Positions 39,401 through 64,000 of a stretch of DNA of 64,000 nt are shown here, piece by piece. Where the stretch lies: the NCBI RefSeq assembly GCF_964199755.1, contig NC_133910.1, positions 2,874,501-2,938,500 on the forward strand. Direction: 5' to 3'. Each line of letters begins with the position of its first letter. Position 1 is the first letter of the stretch. Below the pieces are notes generated by a model that was not told where the DNA came from, searched no databases, and saw only the letters and a list, made by a program, of their open reading frames with translations. The position numbers and the translations under genes were made by a program. This stretch comes from Larus michahellis (Eukaryota > Chordata > Aves > Charadriiformes > Laridae).

Positions 39401-40128
39401 GCCCCACAGCCTTCCTACGGGGCTGCCCCGACTGTTGGGAGCCATATGAGCCCCACAGCCTTCCTATGGGGCTGCCCCGGCTATAGGGACCCGTATGGGC
39501 CCCACAGCCTTCCTATGGGGCTGCCCTCACTATAGGGACCCGTATGGGCCCCACAGCCTTCCTATGGGGCCACCCCGGCTATAGGGACCCGTATGGGCCC
39601 CACAGCCTTCCTACGGGGCTGCCCCGACTGTTGGGAGCCATATGAGCCCCACAGCCTTCCTATGGGGCTGCCCCGGCTATAGGGACCCGTATGGGCCCCA
39701 CAGCCTTCCTATGGGGCTGCCCTCACTATAGGGACCCGTATGGGCCCCACAGCCTTCCTATGGGGCCACCCCGGCTATAGGGACCCGTATGGGCCCCACA
39801 GCCTTCCTATGGGGCCGCCCCGGCTATAGGGACCCGTATGGGCCCCACAGCCTTCCTATGGGGCCGCCCCGGCTATAGGGACCCGTATGGGCCCCACAGC
39901 CTTCCTATGGGGCCGCCCCGGCTATAGGGACCCGTATGGGCCCCACAGCCTTCCTATGGGGCTGCCCCGGCTATAGGGACCGGTATGGGCCCCACAGCCT
40001 TCCTATGGGGCTGCCCCAGCTATAGGGACCCGTGTGGGCCCCACAGCCTTCCTATGGGGCCGCCCCGGCTATAGGGACCCGTGTGGGCCCCACAGCCTTC
40101 CTATGGGGCTGCCCCGGCTATAGGGCCC
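39401..40128. repeat. 49-bp minisatellite upstream of BSPRY
   Basis: About 15 tandem copies of a 49-bp unit containing CCACAGCCTTCCTATGGGG and GGCTATAGGGACCCGTATGG. Unit starts at 39461, 39510 and 39559 fix the period. A four-unit block (196 bp) is itself duplicated: the variant TTCCTACGG occurs at 39412 and 39608. Degenerate copies continue to about 40235. Confidence 0.95.
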
Positions 40129-40235
40129 TGGGCTGCACCCACAGTGCACCCGCCACATCCTGCTTGTGGGGCTCCCCCCATCTGCAGGGAACCGGGATGC
40201 ACCCATTTACCACCCCCAGGGCCACCCTCGGCTAT

Positions 40236-40727
40236 AGGGACTCGGGGCTGCCCCTGTCCCCTCTCCTAAGGGACATTTAACACCCCGTGAAAGTGGGGGG
40301 AGGGCTCTGCTGTGATTTCTGTGCTCGATGCTGTGGATATTGTTATTTCCTTATTCCACAGTATGGATTTCCCTGCAGTGCCTGATATTTTTAAAAATAA
40401 TCTAGTCTATTAAAAAAAATGTTTGTGATTTCTGTTCAGCACTGCGTTTTGGGGGAAGGGAGGACGGGAGATCCTCCAGCCTGAAATTCAGGCTTTTGGA
40501 GGTGTAGCTTTGTACAGCTCAGTTGCTGCAGGATCCGTGTTTTATTAGAGAGCTTTGTGATGGGCCGGATTCATGATAAACACGTGGAGGGAAGCCTGGC
40601 AGATAGCGAAACTTCCGATGAACGTCCTGCCCGAGCAAGTGCTGCTCTTGTTCAGGATTCAGAAAAATCTACTCTTTTTTTTTTTGTTTCAGCGGGCAGG
40701 AGAACGCAGTCAGACGCAAGATACGCC
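40236..40727. other. Gap between minisatellite and CR1, no gene seen
   Basis: AT-richer sequence with a T-run near 40672-40685. No exon, RNA gene or repeat family was recognised. Confidence 0.4.
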
Positions 40728-41790
40728 TCCCGCTCTCTGGATTGAAAACTGGTTGAAAGACAGAGCTCAGAGGGCCGTGATTAGGGGCACAGAGTCTGGT
40801 TGGAGGTCAGTGAGGAGCGGTGTTCCCCAGGGGTCAGTACTGGGCCCCGTCCTGTTCCATATATTCATCAATGAGCTGGATGAGGGGACAGAGAGCACCC
40901 TCAGCAGGTTTGCTGATGACACAAAGCTGGGGGGGTGGCTGACACACCAGAAGGCCGTGTCGCCACACAGAGAGACCTGGCCAGGCTGGAGAGTTGGGCG
41001 AGAGGAACCTTATGGAATTCAACAAGGGCAAGTGCAGGGTGCTGCACCTGGGGAGGAATAACCCCCTGCACCAGGACAGGTTGGGGCTGACCTGCTGGAG
41101 AGCAGCTCTGTGGAAAGAGACCTGGGAGTCCTGGGGGACAACGGGATGACCATGAGCCAGTAATGGGACCTTGTGGACAAGAAGGCCAATGGCATCCTGG
41201 GGGGCATCAAGAAGAGCGCGGCCAGCAGGTGGAGGGAGGTCATCCTCCCCCTCTGCTCTGCCCTGGGGAGGCCACAGCTGAAGCACTGGGTCCAGTTCTG
41301 GGCTCCCCGGGTCAAGAAGGACAGGGAACTGCTGGAGAGGGGACAGCAAAGGGCTACCAAGGTGCTGAGGGGATGGAACACCTCTCTGATGAAGAAAGGC
41401 TGAGGGACTTGGGTCTCTTCAGTCTGGAAAAAAGACGACTGAGGGGGGATCTTATCAACGCTGATAAATACTGAAAGGGGGGGTGTCAGGAGGATGGGGC
41501 CAGGCTCTTTTCAGTGGTGTCCGGGGACAGGACAAGGGGTAACGGGCACAAACTTGAGCATGGGAAGTTCCATCTCAACATGAGGAGGAACTTCTTTGCT
41601 GTGAGGGTGGCAGAGCCCTGGCACAGGCTGCCCAGAGAGGTGGGGGAGTCTCCGTCTCTGGAGACATTCCAACCCCGCCTGGATGCGTTCCTGTGCCACC
41701 TGCTCTGGGTGACCCTGCTCTGGCCGGGGGTGGGACTGGGTGATCTCCAGAGGGCCCTGCCAACCCCGGCCGGTCTGGGATTCTCCTTGC
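40728..41790 (+). mobile_element. CR1 LINE copy with remnant reverse transcriptase
   Basis: The longest CR1 copy here. Its first 250 bases encode part of the CR1 reverse transcriptase ([14 protein letters not shown], then [10 protein letters not shown]), followed by the 3' part of the second frame with frame breaks. It runs to the GGACTGGGTGATCTCCAGAGG tail near 41750. It is 5'-truncated and old. Confidence 0.93.
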
Positions 41791-42588
41791 AGCCGCCACC
41801 GGCAGCTCTCAGCCTTGGTCCAGCTCGGTTGGAGCTGATGTGCAGATGGGGACGGTCACACGTGCGCGTTAACCACATGACTGGGGGAACTGACTGTGGG
41901 CTGGCAAACAGAGTAATCAGCGTAATTAAAAAAAATCAGCATTTACATATTTGCTTTTTCCTAGAATCTTGTTTTGCAGGAGAAACAACTTCCTGAGTTC
42001 TCCCATTGTCAAAGAAAAATCAGGTTTGTTCTGAATGTACTGAAACAATCCGGACGCTCGGGCTGATTGAAAGAGGGAAATTGCTGAATTCTTCCTGCCC
42101 CTCAACTGCAGGGTTTATTGTTCTTCATGTCTTTCGAACCTGCATATTCACGGATAGAACAGGTGGAGATTAACTGGGTATTACTAATTGCTAATTACAA
42201 AGGCTGACAGGGTAAAATTAGAAAGGGAATGTTTTGTAGAAACCCAACCCTTCTTGTTTAGTGCTTCTAGTATTTGCATTTCAAGTTTTTGTGGGCAGAG
42301 CCCGAAGCGTGTTTTTTCTTTGCCGGAGCAAGCAGGTGGGTTTTTTTTTCTGGTTTTTATTAACAAAATACTACTGACCCAGAAGACGGGAACACTGGCG
42401 TACACCTAGCGCAGACTAAATCCAATTAGTATGTCTTGAGCTAAGAAGAAGCCAATTACTGTAGGTGGGAATTCACTGTCATTGAAACTGGTTTCTGCCC
42501 GGTCTGTGACCCAGGAGGAGAAGGGGAGAGACGCTGCCTTGGCCCCAGCCCGGCTCCGCCGGAGCCTCCTCCACCCGGTCGGGTGCTG
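41791..42588. other. Gap between CR1 copies, no gene seen
   Basis: AT-rich sequence with only short, unsupported frames on either strand. Confidence 0.4.
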
Positions 42589-42862
42589 GTAGTGACAGGA
42601 CGAGGGGCAATGGTTTAAACTGGAGCAGGGCAGGGTTAGATTAGCCATGAGGAAGAAGTTCTTTACACTGAGGGTGGTGAGACACTGGCCCAGGTTGCCC
42701 AGAGAGGGGGTGGAGGCCCCATCCCTGGAGACATTCAAGGCCAGGCTGGATGAGGCTCTGAGCGACCTGGTCTAGTTGAAGATGTCCCTGCTGACTGCAG
42801 GGGGGTTGGACTGGATGGCCTTTAGAGGTCCCTTCCAACCCAAGACATTCTGTGATTCTATG
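42589..42862 (+). mobile_element. CR1 LINE 3' fragment
   Basis: It runs from GACAGGACGAGGGGCAATGG through GGTTGCCCAGAGAGGG to the terminal CATTCTGTGATTCTATGG, a complete CR1 3' tail. Confidence 0.95.
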
Positions 42863-43624
42863 GTGCAGGCGCTGGCTGTCATGATGCTCCTTTTGGGGGA
42901 TGCCCTGGGACCAGGCAGGCTGGTCTCAGCCTGGACAGCAAGTATTTCTTTGCTGAAGGCATCTGGCTTAGCAAGATGGTCTTGTCTAGCCCGGACCTGG
43001 GGTTTGGACATAGAAGCTGCTGTTCCCAAAGTGTTCCTCAGCCTGTGGGAAGACCACGTCAAGCTTTACGTTAAGCCAGGCTGGTCCACTGAAGTGCGGG
43101 CTGCCTGTGACCGCAGTTTTCTTGGTCTAAAGATCCAGTCCCACCGGTCAGCTTCAGTCTGAAGGTGTTTGCGTTTGCCGGTCTAGAGGTTGGGACCTCT
43201 GGGAAATATGGAAGTCAAGAGCAGATACTGGAGTGAGAGGAGCTGTTAGGCGCTAGAGGAATTACAGGCAGCAGCTCCATCTCTGTCATGGCCTCACCAT
43301 GCTTGGATGTCCTTAGAGCTCAGCTGGAAGGTCCCAGTAAGCTCATCTCTGAAGCTGGCTCTGCTCCAAGCAAAAAGTTTGACTGGGGAGCGCCAGATGT
43401 CCCATCTTCTGAGCTTTTTCCTCTGACCCTAAATGAAGTTAAGACATAGATAACGTATTATCAGCAGTTTATCCCCTATGTGTAAGAAGCAGAAACCTCT
43501 CTGGCTTCCCAGTAATGCCGTGTCTCTTCGCCCCCAGGTCACGGCCCAGCAGAAGGTGCCTGAGATGCTGATGTGATGTTCAGCGCTGCTGGCCATAGCG
43601 GGAGCCGCGCTCCTCAGGGGGGCT

Positions 43625-51636
<8,012 letters not shown>

Positions 51637-53258
51637 CCATAGTGAACTTTCCGTGACACGGGGCAGGGAGTGCTCAGCCTCCTTCCCCTTGCTCCAGGTG
51701 GATGGAGCTGAACACGGTGCGACAGAAACCCTGCAGGGGGATTTACACCCCAGGAACAGCGCGAGTGTAAACGCAGAACAGTCACTGGCATCTGAGATTC
51801 CATCCTAAGCCAGCTGGAAACGTGGGAGCCCAGTAGGCAACTGCTGGGCCAGGATTGTCCCGTGAATGGCCACCTGATGAGAAACGCCTTGTCTTGGCTG
51901 TGCAGCTGGGGGTCCCCCGCACAGCTGCCAGGCTCGGGTGGGCCCTTTAGGTGACACTTCAGGAGATGCTTAACCAGCTTGAGCAGGCGTAGCTGTGTAT
52001 CTAGGCTTCTACAAGAGGAGACTGCAATTAAAAAGTTGACTGTTAGCTGCTGGCCTCCTCCTGTTGTGTCTTCCCTAGGAGTGAGCGAGGGAGCATAGAG
52101 AGCTGCTAACTAAAGGCCACCGTGCTGCTGGAAGGGAGCAGAAAGCCCCCAAACACTCTGCTAGGAGAAAAGTAACTCATAAGCGGGTTTGGGTTTTTTA
52201 TTTCTTAAGACATGATCTCCAACTGCACTGCAAGCACCGAGAGCAAAACTGTGTTCATGTTCCCAAGGAACACGGACAGCTGCTCTCCAGCTGGCAACGG
52301 GGAGATGAATCCGTCTTTTCTCCTGCAGGTTTTTACGACAGCGGGCAGAAATCAAACTGTGGCGTGAAGTACCTCTCATTTCTCCATTCCTCAGTCAGAC
52401 CCAGAGGCCAGGGTGTACATTCAAAACATGCTTTGATTTTCCAGACCACGACACTTGCAAAATGTCAATTTAAAGAATAAACAACAAATAAGAAAGCTCT
52501 CCATGGTAGAAGTTCGAACAAGACAATCCTACACGGAAACAGCCGCCTTCCTGTCATCTCAGGTGAGACGCAGCAGAAGCTCAACCAGGAGATGCCTCCG
52601 TGGATTGGAAACACCCAGTTCACAGGACAGCTCAAGGAGCTACGGCACGGGACGGTCTGAGGTGGTACGTGGAAATGACAAATTTCCCTGGCCTTTAACA
52701 TCCACTGTGAGCGAACGCCAAGCGGGTACAGACCTCCGTTCACAGGCTGCCTCTGCAGACAGGGGAAGCAGGGTGCTTCCTACAGATAGTTTTTCTTTCT
52801 TTAAACACAAATCATGTTTGAAGCCACAGACTCCTACCAAAGGCTCCTGGAAAATGGAAGGGAAGAAGGGTGTTAACAGGCTTAACGCACCACACCTGAG
52901 GTGTTTTGTGGCTACCTACAAATGTTTAAAACAGACTGGAGAAAACCTGAGTGCCTAACGTGGAAGGGAGGCTGGAAGCCGATGGATCATCTCCAAATTA
53001 CAGCAGAAAGCAGTGTCTGCAGTAGAAAAACAAAGGCCTAAAAGGTGGGAAAACATCACCTGAGATGTGACTCCAACCAAGCCCTGGCAAATACAGGTGC
53101 GTCCAAACCACCTCAACCCAAGACCAGCCAGTGACTACAGCTGCCGTAACGCATGCTGCAACACCTGATTCCTGTTCTTTTTTTCTTTAATATAAAAAAA
53201 GCAAGTCAGTTCAAAGCCATCAACATCTCCGTTCCAGTTCACCGGTGGCACCTCTGAG
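51637..53258. other. WDR31/PRPF4 convergent gap; RNF183 not seen
   Basis: This holds the two 3' UTRs. ATTAAA near 52026 is a candidate WDR31 signal. The reverse AATAAA (TTTATT on plus, near 52197) and reverse ATTAAA near 53186 are candidates for PRPF4. In human, RNF183 lies between these genes, but no RING-type Cys/His pattern is readable here on either strand. A 167-residue plus-strand frame at 52455-52958 has no family features. Confidence 0.5.
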
Positions 53259-60849
<7,591 letters not shown>

Positions 60850-61292
60850 GGCAGCGGCGCGCCAGGAGGGGAGACGGGACGAGCCGCGCCGCGAACAGAC
60901 CCCGCCGCCTCACAACCACTTCCGGGGGACGCGGGGCACGCCGGGAGGTGTGGCTGGGGGAACGGGCGCAGGGCACGCCGGGAGCTGCAGTGCCCGCTAG
61001 GGGCAGGACGCGCGGGGCACGCCGGGAGGTGTGGCTGGGGGAACGGGCGCAAGGCACGCCGGGAGATGCAGTGCCCGCTAGCGGCAGGACGCGCGGGGCA
61101 CGCCGGGAGGTGTGGCTGGGGGAACGGGCGCAGGGCACGCCGGGAGCTGCAGTGCCCGCTAGCGGCAGGGCGCGCGGGGCACGCCGGGAGGTGTGGCGCG
61201 GGGAACCGGGCGTGCCGGGAGGCGCGGCCTGGGGGCGCTCCGTCCCGACCGGCGGCGGCGGCTGAGGCGGGGCGGTGGTGGCGGCGGCGGCG
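60850..61292. promoter_or_regulatory. Bidirectional PRPF4/CDC26 promoter
   Basis: Only 443 bp separate the two start codons. The stretch is CpG-rich, has a CACTTCCGGGG ETS-type site at about 60918-60928 and is largely occupied by an 81-bp tandem repeat. The head-to-head arrangement is the same in mammals. Confidence 0.85.
60933..61215. repeat. 81-bp tandem repeat with ZNF143-like motifs
   Basis: About 3.5 copies; GGGGCACGCCGGGAGGTGTG recurs at 60933, 61014, 61095 and 61176. Each unit also holds GCACGCCGGGAGCTGCAGTG or a one-base variant, which resembles the ZNF143/STAF element (consensus GCATTCTGGGARTTGTAGT). Because 81 is a multiple of three, it creates a spurious 27-residue protein repeat on the minus strand. 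Confidence 0.92.
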
Positions 61293-61646
61293 ATGCTGCG
61301 GCGGAAGCCGACGCGGCTGGAGCTGAAGCTGGACGACATCGAGGAGTTCGAGAGCATCCGGAAGGACCTGGAGGTGCGAGCGGGACTGGCCGCGGCCGCC
61401 CCCGGCGGGTCGGCGCGCCCCCGGTCGGCAGCGGCCTGACGCGGCCCCTTTGCCCCGCAGAGCCGCAAGAAGCAGCGGGAGGAGGCGGACGCGGCGGCGG
61501 CCGGCGAGGAGGCGGCGGCGGCGGCGGCCATGGCGCTGGGCACTGACCACAAGAGCCGGGAGCAGATGATCAATGACCGCATCGGCTACAAGCCGCAGCC
61601 CAAGGCCGGCGGCCGCGCCGCCCACTTCGGCACCTTCGAGTTCTAA
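61293..61646 (+). CDS. CDC26: Anaphase-promoting complex subunit CDC26
   Basis: CDC26 is a small TPR-binding subunit that stabilises CDC16/APC6 in the anaphase-promoting complex. There are two exons, 61293-61373 and 61461-61646, giving 88 residues (human 85). The N-terminal CDC16-binding segment [20 protein letters not shown] is conserved, as are [18 protein letters not shown] and the end FGTFEF. The middle is an alanine-rich linker encoded by GCG repeats ([16 protein letters not shown]), replacing the Gly/Ser linker of mammals. The 87-bp intron has GT/AG ends. It shares a promoter with PRPF4. Confidence 0.96.
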
Positions 61647-61837
61647 GGGCGGGGGCGGCCCGGCCCCACCGGCCGAGCGGGACACGGCACCGGGGGAGCC
61701 GCCAGCCCCCCGCCGGCCGGGGGTCCGGGGACGGGCCTCCTCCTACTTTCTGCTGTTTTCCTCTTTTTTTTTTTTTTTTATTTAGTTTATCTGGTTAACA
61801 CGCCCATGATTCTCCCTTGGCCAAGTGTTTTGTTTTA

Positions 61838-61843
61838 AATAAA
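61838..61843 (+). terminator. CDC26: CDC26 poly(A) signal AATAAA
   Basis: AATAAA lies 192 bases after the CDC26 stop and is followed by T-rich and A-rich runs. Confidence 0.8.
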
Positions 61844-61859
61844 TATGTCTTTTTTTTAA

Positions 61860-63760
61860 AAAAAAAAATAATAATCAGACGAGATGTTTTAAATAGCTAT
61901 GGAGACCATGCAGGCAGGGATGGAAACACCAAGGCCACCCGTGTTCCCTTCACCCATGCGCGCCCCGATACACTGGGGAGGTAAAACACTGCGGAAGGAT
62001 CTTCTGGGGATCTTTGATTTAATAATGTTAAAAATGGAGCCAATGGAACATGTTCATTTAAACCTTTAGCCCTACAAGTTGGTGACCCCGCTAAGAAGAT
62101 GCTGGAGAGCATCTGCTGAGTGTTTTACAAGCCGGTGGGAATAAAGGCAGCGGGTGTCGTGACGCTGGGTGCGACAGGCACCAACTCTGGGTGCCACAGG
62201 CCCTGCTGCTTCCAGGCATTGCTCCGCCCTTCCCTGAGGCGCCAGGAACGAGCCCCCACATCGGCTCAACCCAGCCAGGCCCAAACGCTTCACCGAGGCG
62301 GCTTCTCAATCCCTGCCGCAGCTGGGATGTCGACTGCGCCCTTAGCGGGGAACGGCTGCAAACCTGGATGTAGTCAAACACGCCAGGCACGCGGATGTGC
62401 AATAATATCCCATATTGTCTGATGGAGCAGTTTTTCCTTTACGTTTGCCCGTTTCCCTTCCGTTCAGCGTCACCCCAGCTGCTCTGTTTTGTCACCCCGA
62501 GATGGGAGTTTCAGGTAGTTGCCATCGATGTTTGTTGCTTGGATCAAAGGTCACCAAATATTTCCTTATAGACGGTGTCAGGTAAAACGCAGAAAGGCAG
62601 ATGGATACGTGACAGACGAACCAGCACGTACCCGGCTTTACAGCCACACTTTGTCCCACCATCAGCTGTCGGGGCACGTAGTGAAAGGTGAGATAACGCA
62701 GAGCCCTGAAAAGGAGGAGTCTGGCCCGCAGGGCAGTGACCTGAAGGAAGCAAGTTATAAAAACTGAAGCAGGTTGTTGGTGTTTAAGAAACGCCGCTCC
62801 TGAGGCAGAGCAGGGGGGAGCAGCCCCAGGGCACGCACCGGGACACCTGCAGGGACGGAACTGGGGGCTCGCTCTGCTCCTGGCTGGGACTGTTTCCTAC
62901 CAGCTTCCAGCACAACCATCAGTTATGTTTTTTCAGTGTCTCAAGCGATGCTCCAAACCAGATTCGTTAAATTCATGTTTCCTGTGGTTGTAGGTGCATC
63001 ATATTTCAGGTCGGGTCGGGGACATGTACGTAATTTAAACTTTTCAAACTGGAAAGAGCTTCAGTCCGGCCAAGAGCAGAGCTGCTTTCCCGGTCTCACA
63101 CCACATACAATTACCAGGGATTGCTCTGCTATTCCGGCATTCCCAGCACAGCCCAGGCCCGACAGGGAAACGTCTCAGCAGGTTCCAGACACCCTTTGGT
63201 TGCACAGGGGAAGAAAACCCAACCCAGCCCCTCACTGCTCTCATAGGGATGAATACGATCTAGAGTAAAACTCCGGGAGGGAGACGGGTATTCCTTGCTG
63301 TACACAGACACCTTCACGCACGGAGGGGGCTCATTATTACAGCTCCCCAAAACCTGTCATTCCGCTCCTCCCTCTGTAGGGGAAAGCAGATCCGGGAGGC
63401 ACCAATTGCTCTTTCCATCTCCGCTTTCCCCACACACTGGACCAACACGAACAGTGACTCGTGCATCGGTGACTCCCTGCATTCCCCATCCAGCAGCACC
63501 AGGGCTGGGGGCTGAGGTGGGCCCAGGGGACGCTGCTCCTCACTCCCATCCCCAATCACCTGGGGACGGACACTCAGCCCCGGCTGCTTGCTCCCACTGG
63601 CACGGCAGGCCCAGAAGAGCCCTGCCGGAGGAAAGGGGCTGGGGAAGGCCAGGCTAATAAAAGCAGACACTCTTGGAGTCACTTTCTCAATGCCGCGGCA
63701 AGAGCCGGAGGCCTGCACTTGAGCAGCATTAAGGATTGTCTCCAAAACACACATCCACCA
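61860..63760. other. CDC26/SLC31A1 gap, no gene seen
   Basis: No coding exon, RNA gene or recognised repeat. Several short frames have no support. Confidence 0.5.
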
Positions 63761-63764
63761 CAGT

Positions 63765-64000
63765 AAAATGCAATCTATTTTATTGGTTAATTATATACAG
63801 GAGATTCTTGATATTCACAGTAACATTAAACAAGTTACCTCCACAAAGAGCAAGAGTAAAAACAAAAATGACAGTCCACTGTAAACAAAACTAGAAATCC
63901 TGTTGGATTTGGTGGGACTGGCTCCAGACAAACTGAAAAGGCACTCGAAGAAAAACAATAAAACCAGCTGATGAACACAGCCCGGATGCTTTGTGCACTT
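63765..64000 (-). other. SLC31A1: Probable 3' UTR of SLC31A1 (minus strand)
   Basis: AT-rich noncoding sequence with a reverse AATAAA (TTTATT on plus) at 63779-63784. Conserved gene order with human places the copper transporter SLC31A1 here, converging with CDC26. No coding part lies inside the window, so the assignment rests on position alone. Confidence 0.4.

Noticed and set aside
37952-39449. Pro/His/Arg-rich frames of up to 369 residues
   Set aside because: They are produced by the 187-bp minisatellite and the CpG-rich BSPRY promoter.
52455-52958. A 167-residue plus-strand frame as a candidate RNF183
   Set aside because: It has no RING cysteine/histidine pattern or membrane segment and lies in the PRPF4 3' UTR region on the opposite strand.

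Overview
The window is nuclear DNA of a bird. Three things point to this: many copies of the avian LINE CR1, GC-rich compact genes with short introns and CpG-rich promoters (typical of a microchromosome), and a gene order matching human 9q32 in reverse. From left to right the host genes are POLE3 (+), ALAD (+), HDHD3 (+), BSPRY (-), WDR31 (+), PRPF4 (-) and CDC26 (+). At the right edge there is probably the 3' UTR of SLC31A1 (-). All exon boundaries were read by eye from GT/AG sites and from continuity of reading frame. Every model closes in frame and resembles the mammalian protein from memory; no alignment was run.

Region by region: 1-11.5 kb has no host gene that I recognise. It holds a full-length LTR retroelement on the minus strand (1521-7967) with two identical-looking 350-bp LTRs, a gag-like frame, a pro-pol frame and no env. 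POLE3 lies at 11.9-14.5 kb. A C-rich minisatellite of about 950 bp (17.2-18.2 kb) sits just before the noncoding first exon of ALAD, whose coding exons run from 22.0 to 26.9 kb. HDHD3 starts in the DNA directly behind the ALAD stop codon. HDHD3 and BSPRY converge at about 28.4-29.4 kb. The BSPRY start (39.2 kb) lies between two unrelated minisatellites. CR1 copies fill 40.7-42.9 kb. WDR31 spans 43.6-51.6 kb and carries a probable solo LTR and two CR1 copies in its introns. WDR31 and PRPF4 converge. PRPF4 and CDC26 share a head-to-head promoter holding an 81-bp tandem repeat.

The host genes are unrelated housekeeping functions that share synteny, not a pathway: replication and chromatin (POLE3), haem synthesis (ALAD), a HAD-family protein (HDHD3), a SPRY protein (BSPRY), a WD40 protein (WDR31), the spliceosome (PRPF4), the anaphase-promoting complex (CDC26) and copper uptake (SLC31A1). 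The most notable departures from the mammalian picture are a BSPRY model with no B-box, the lack of a recognisable RNF183 and C9orf43 at their expected places, and tandem repeats beside or inside several promoters.
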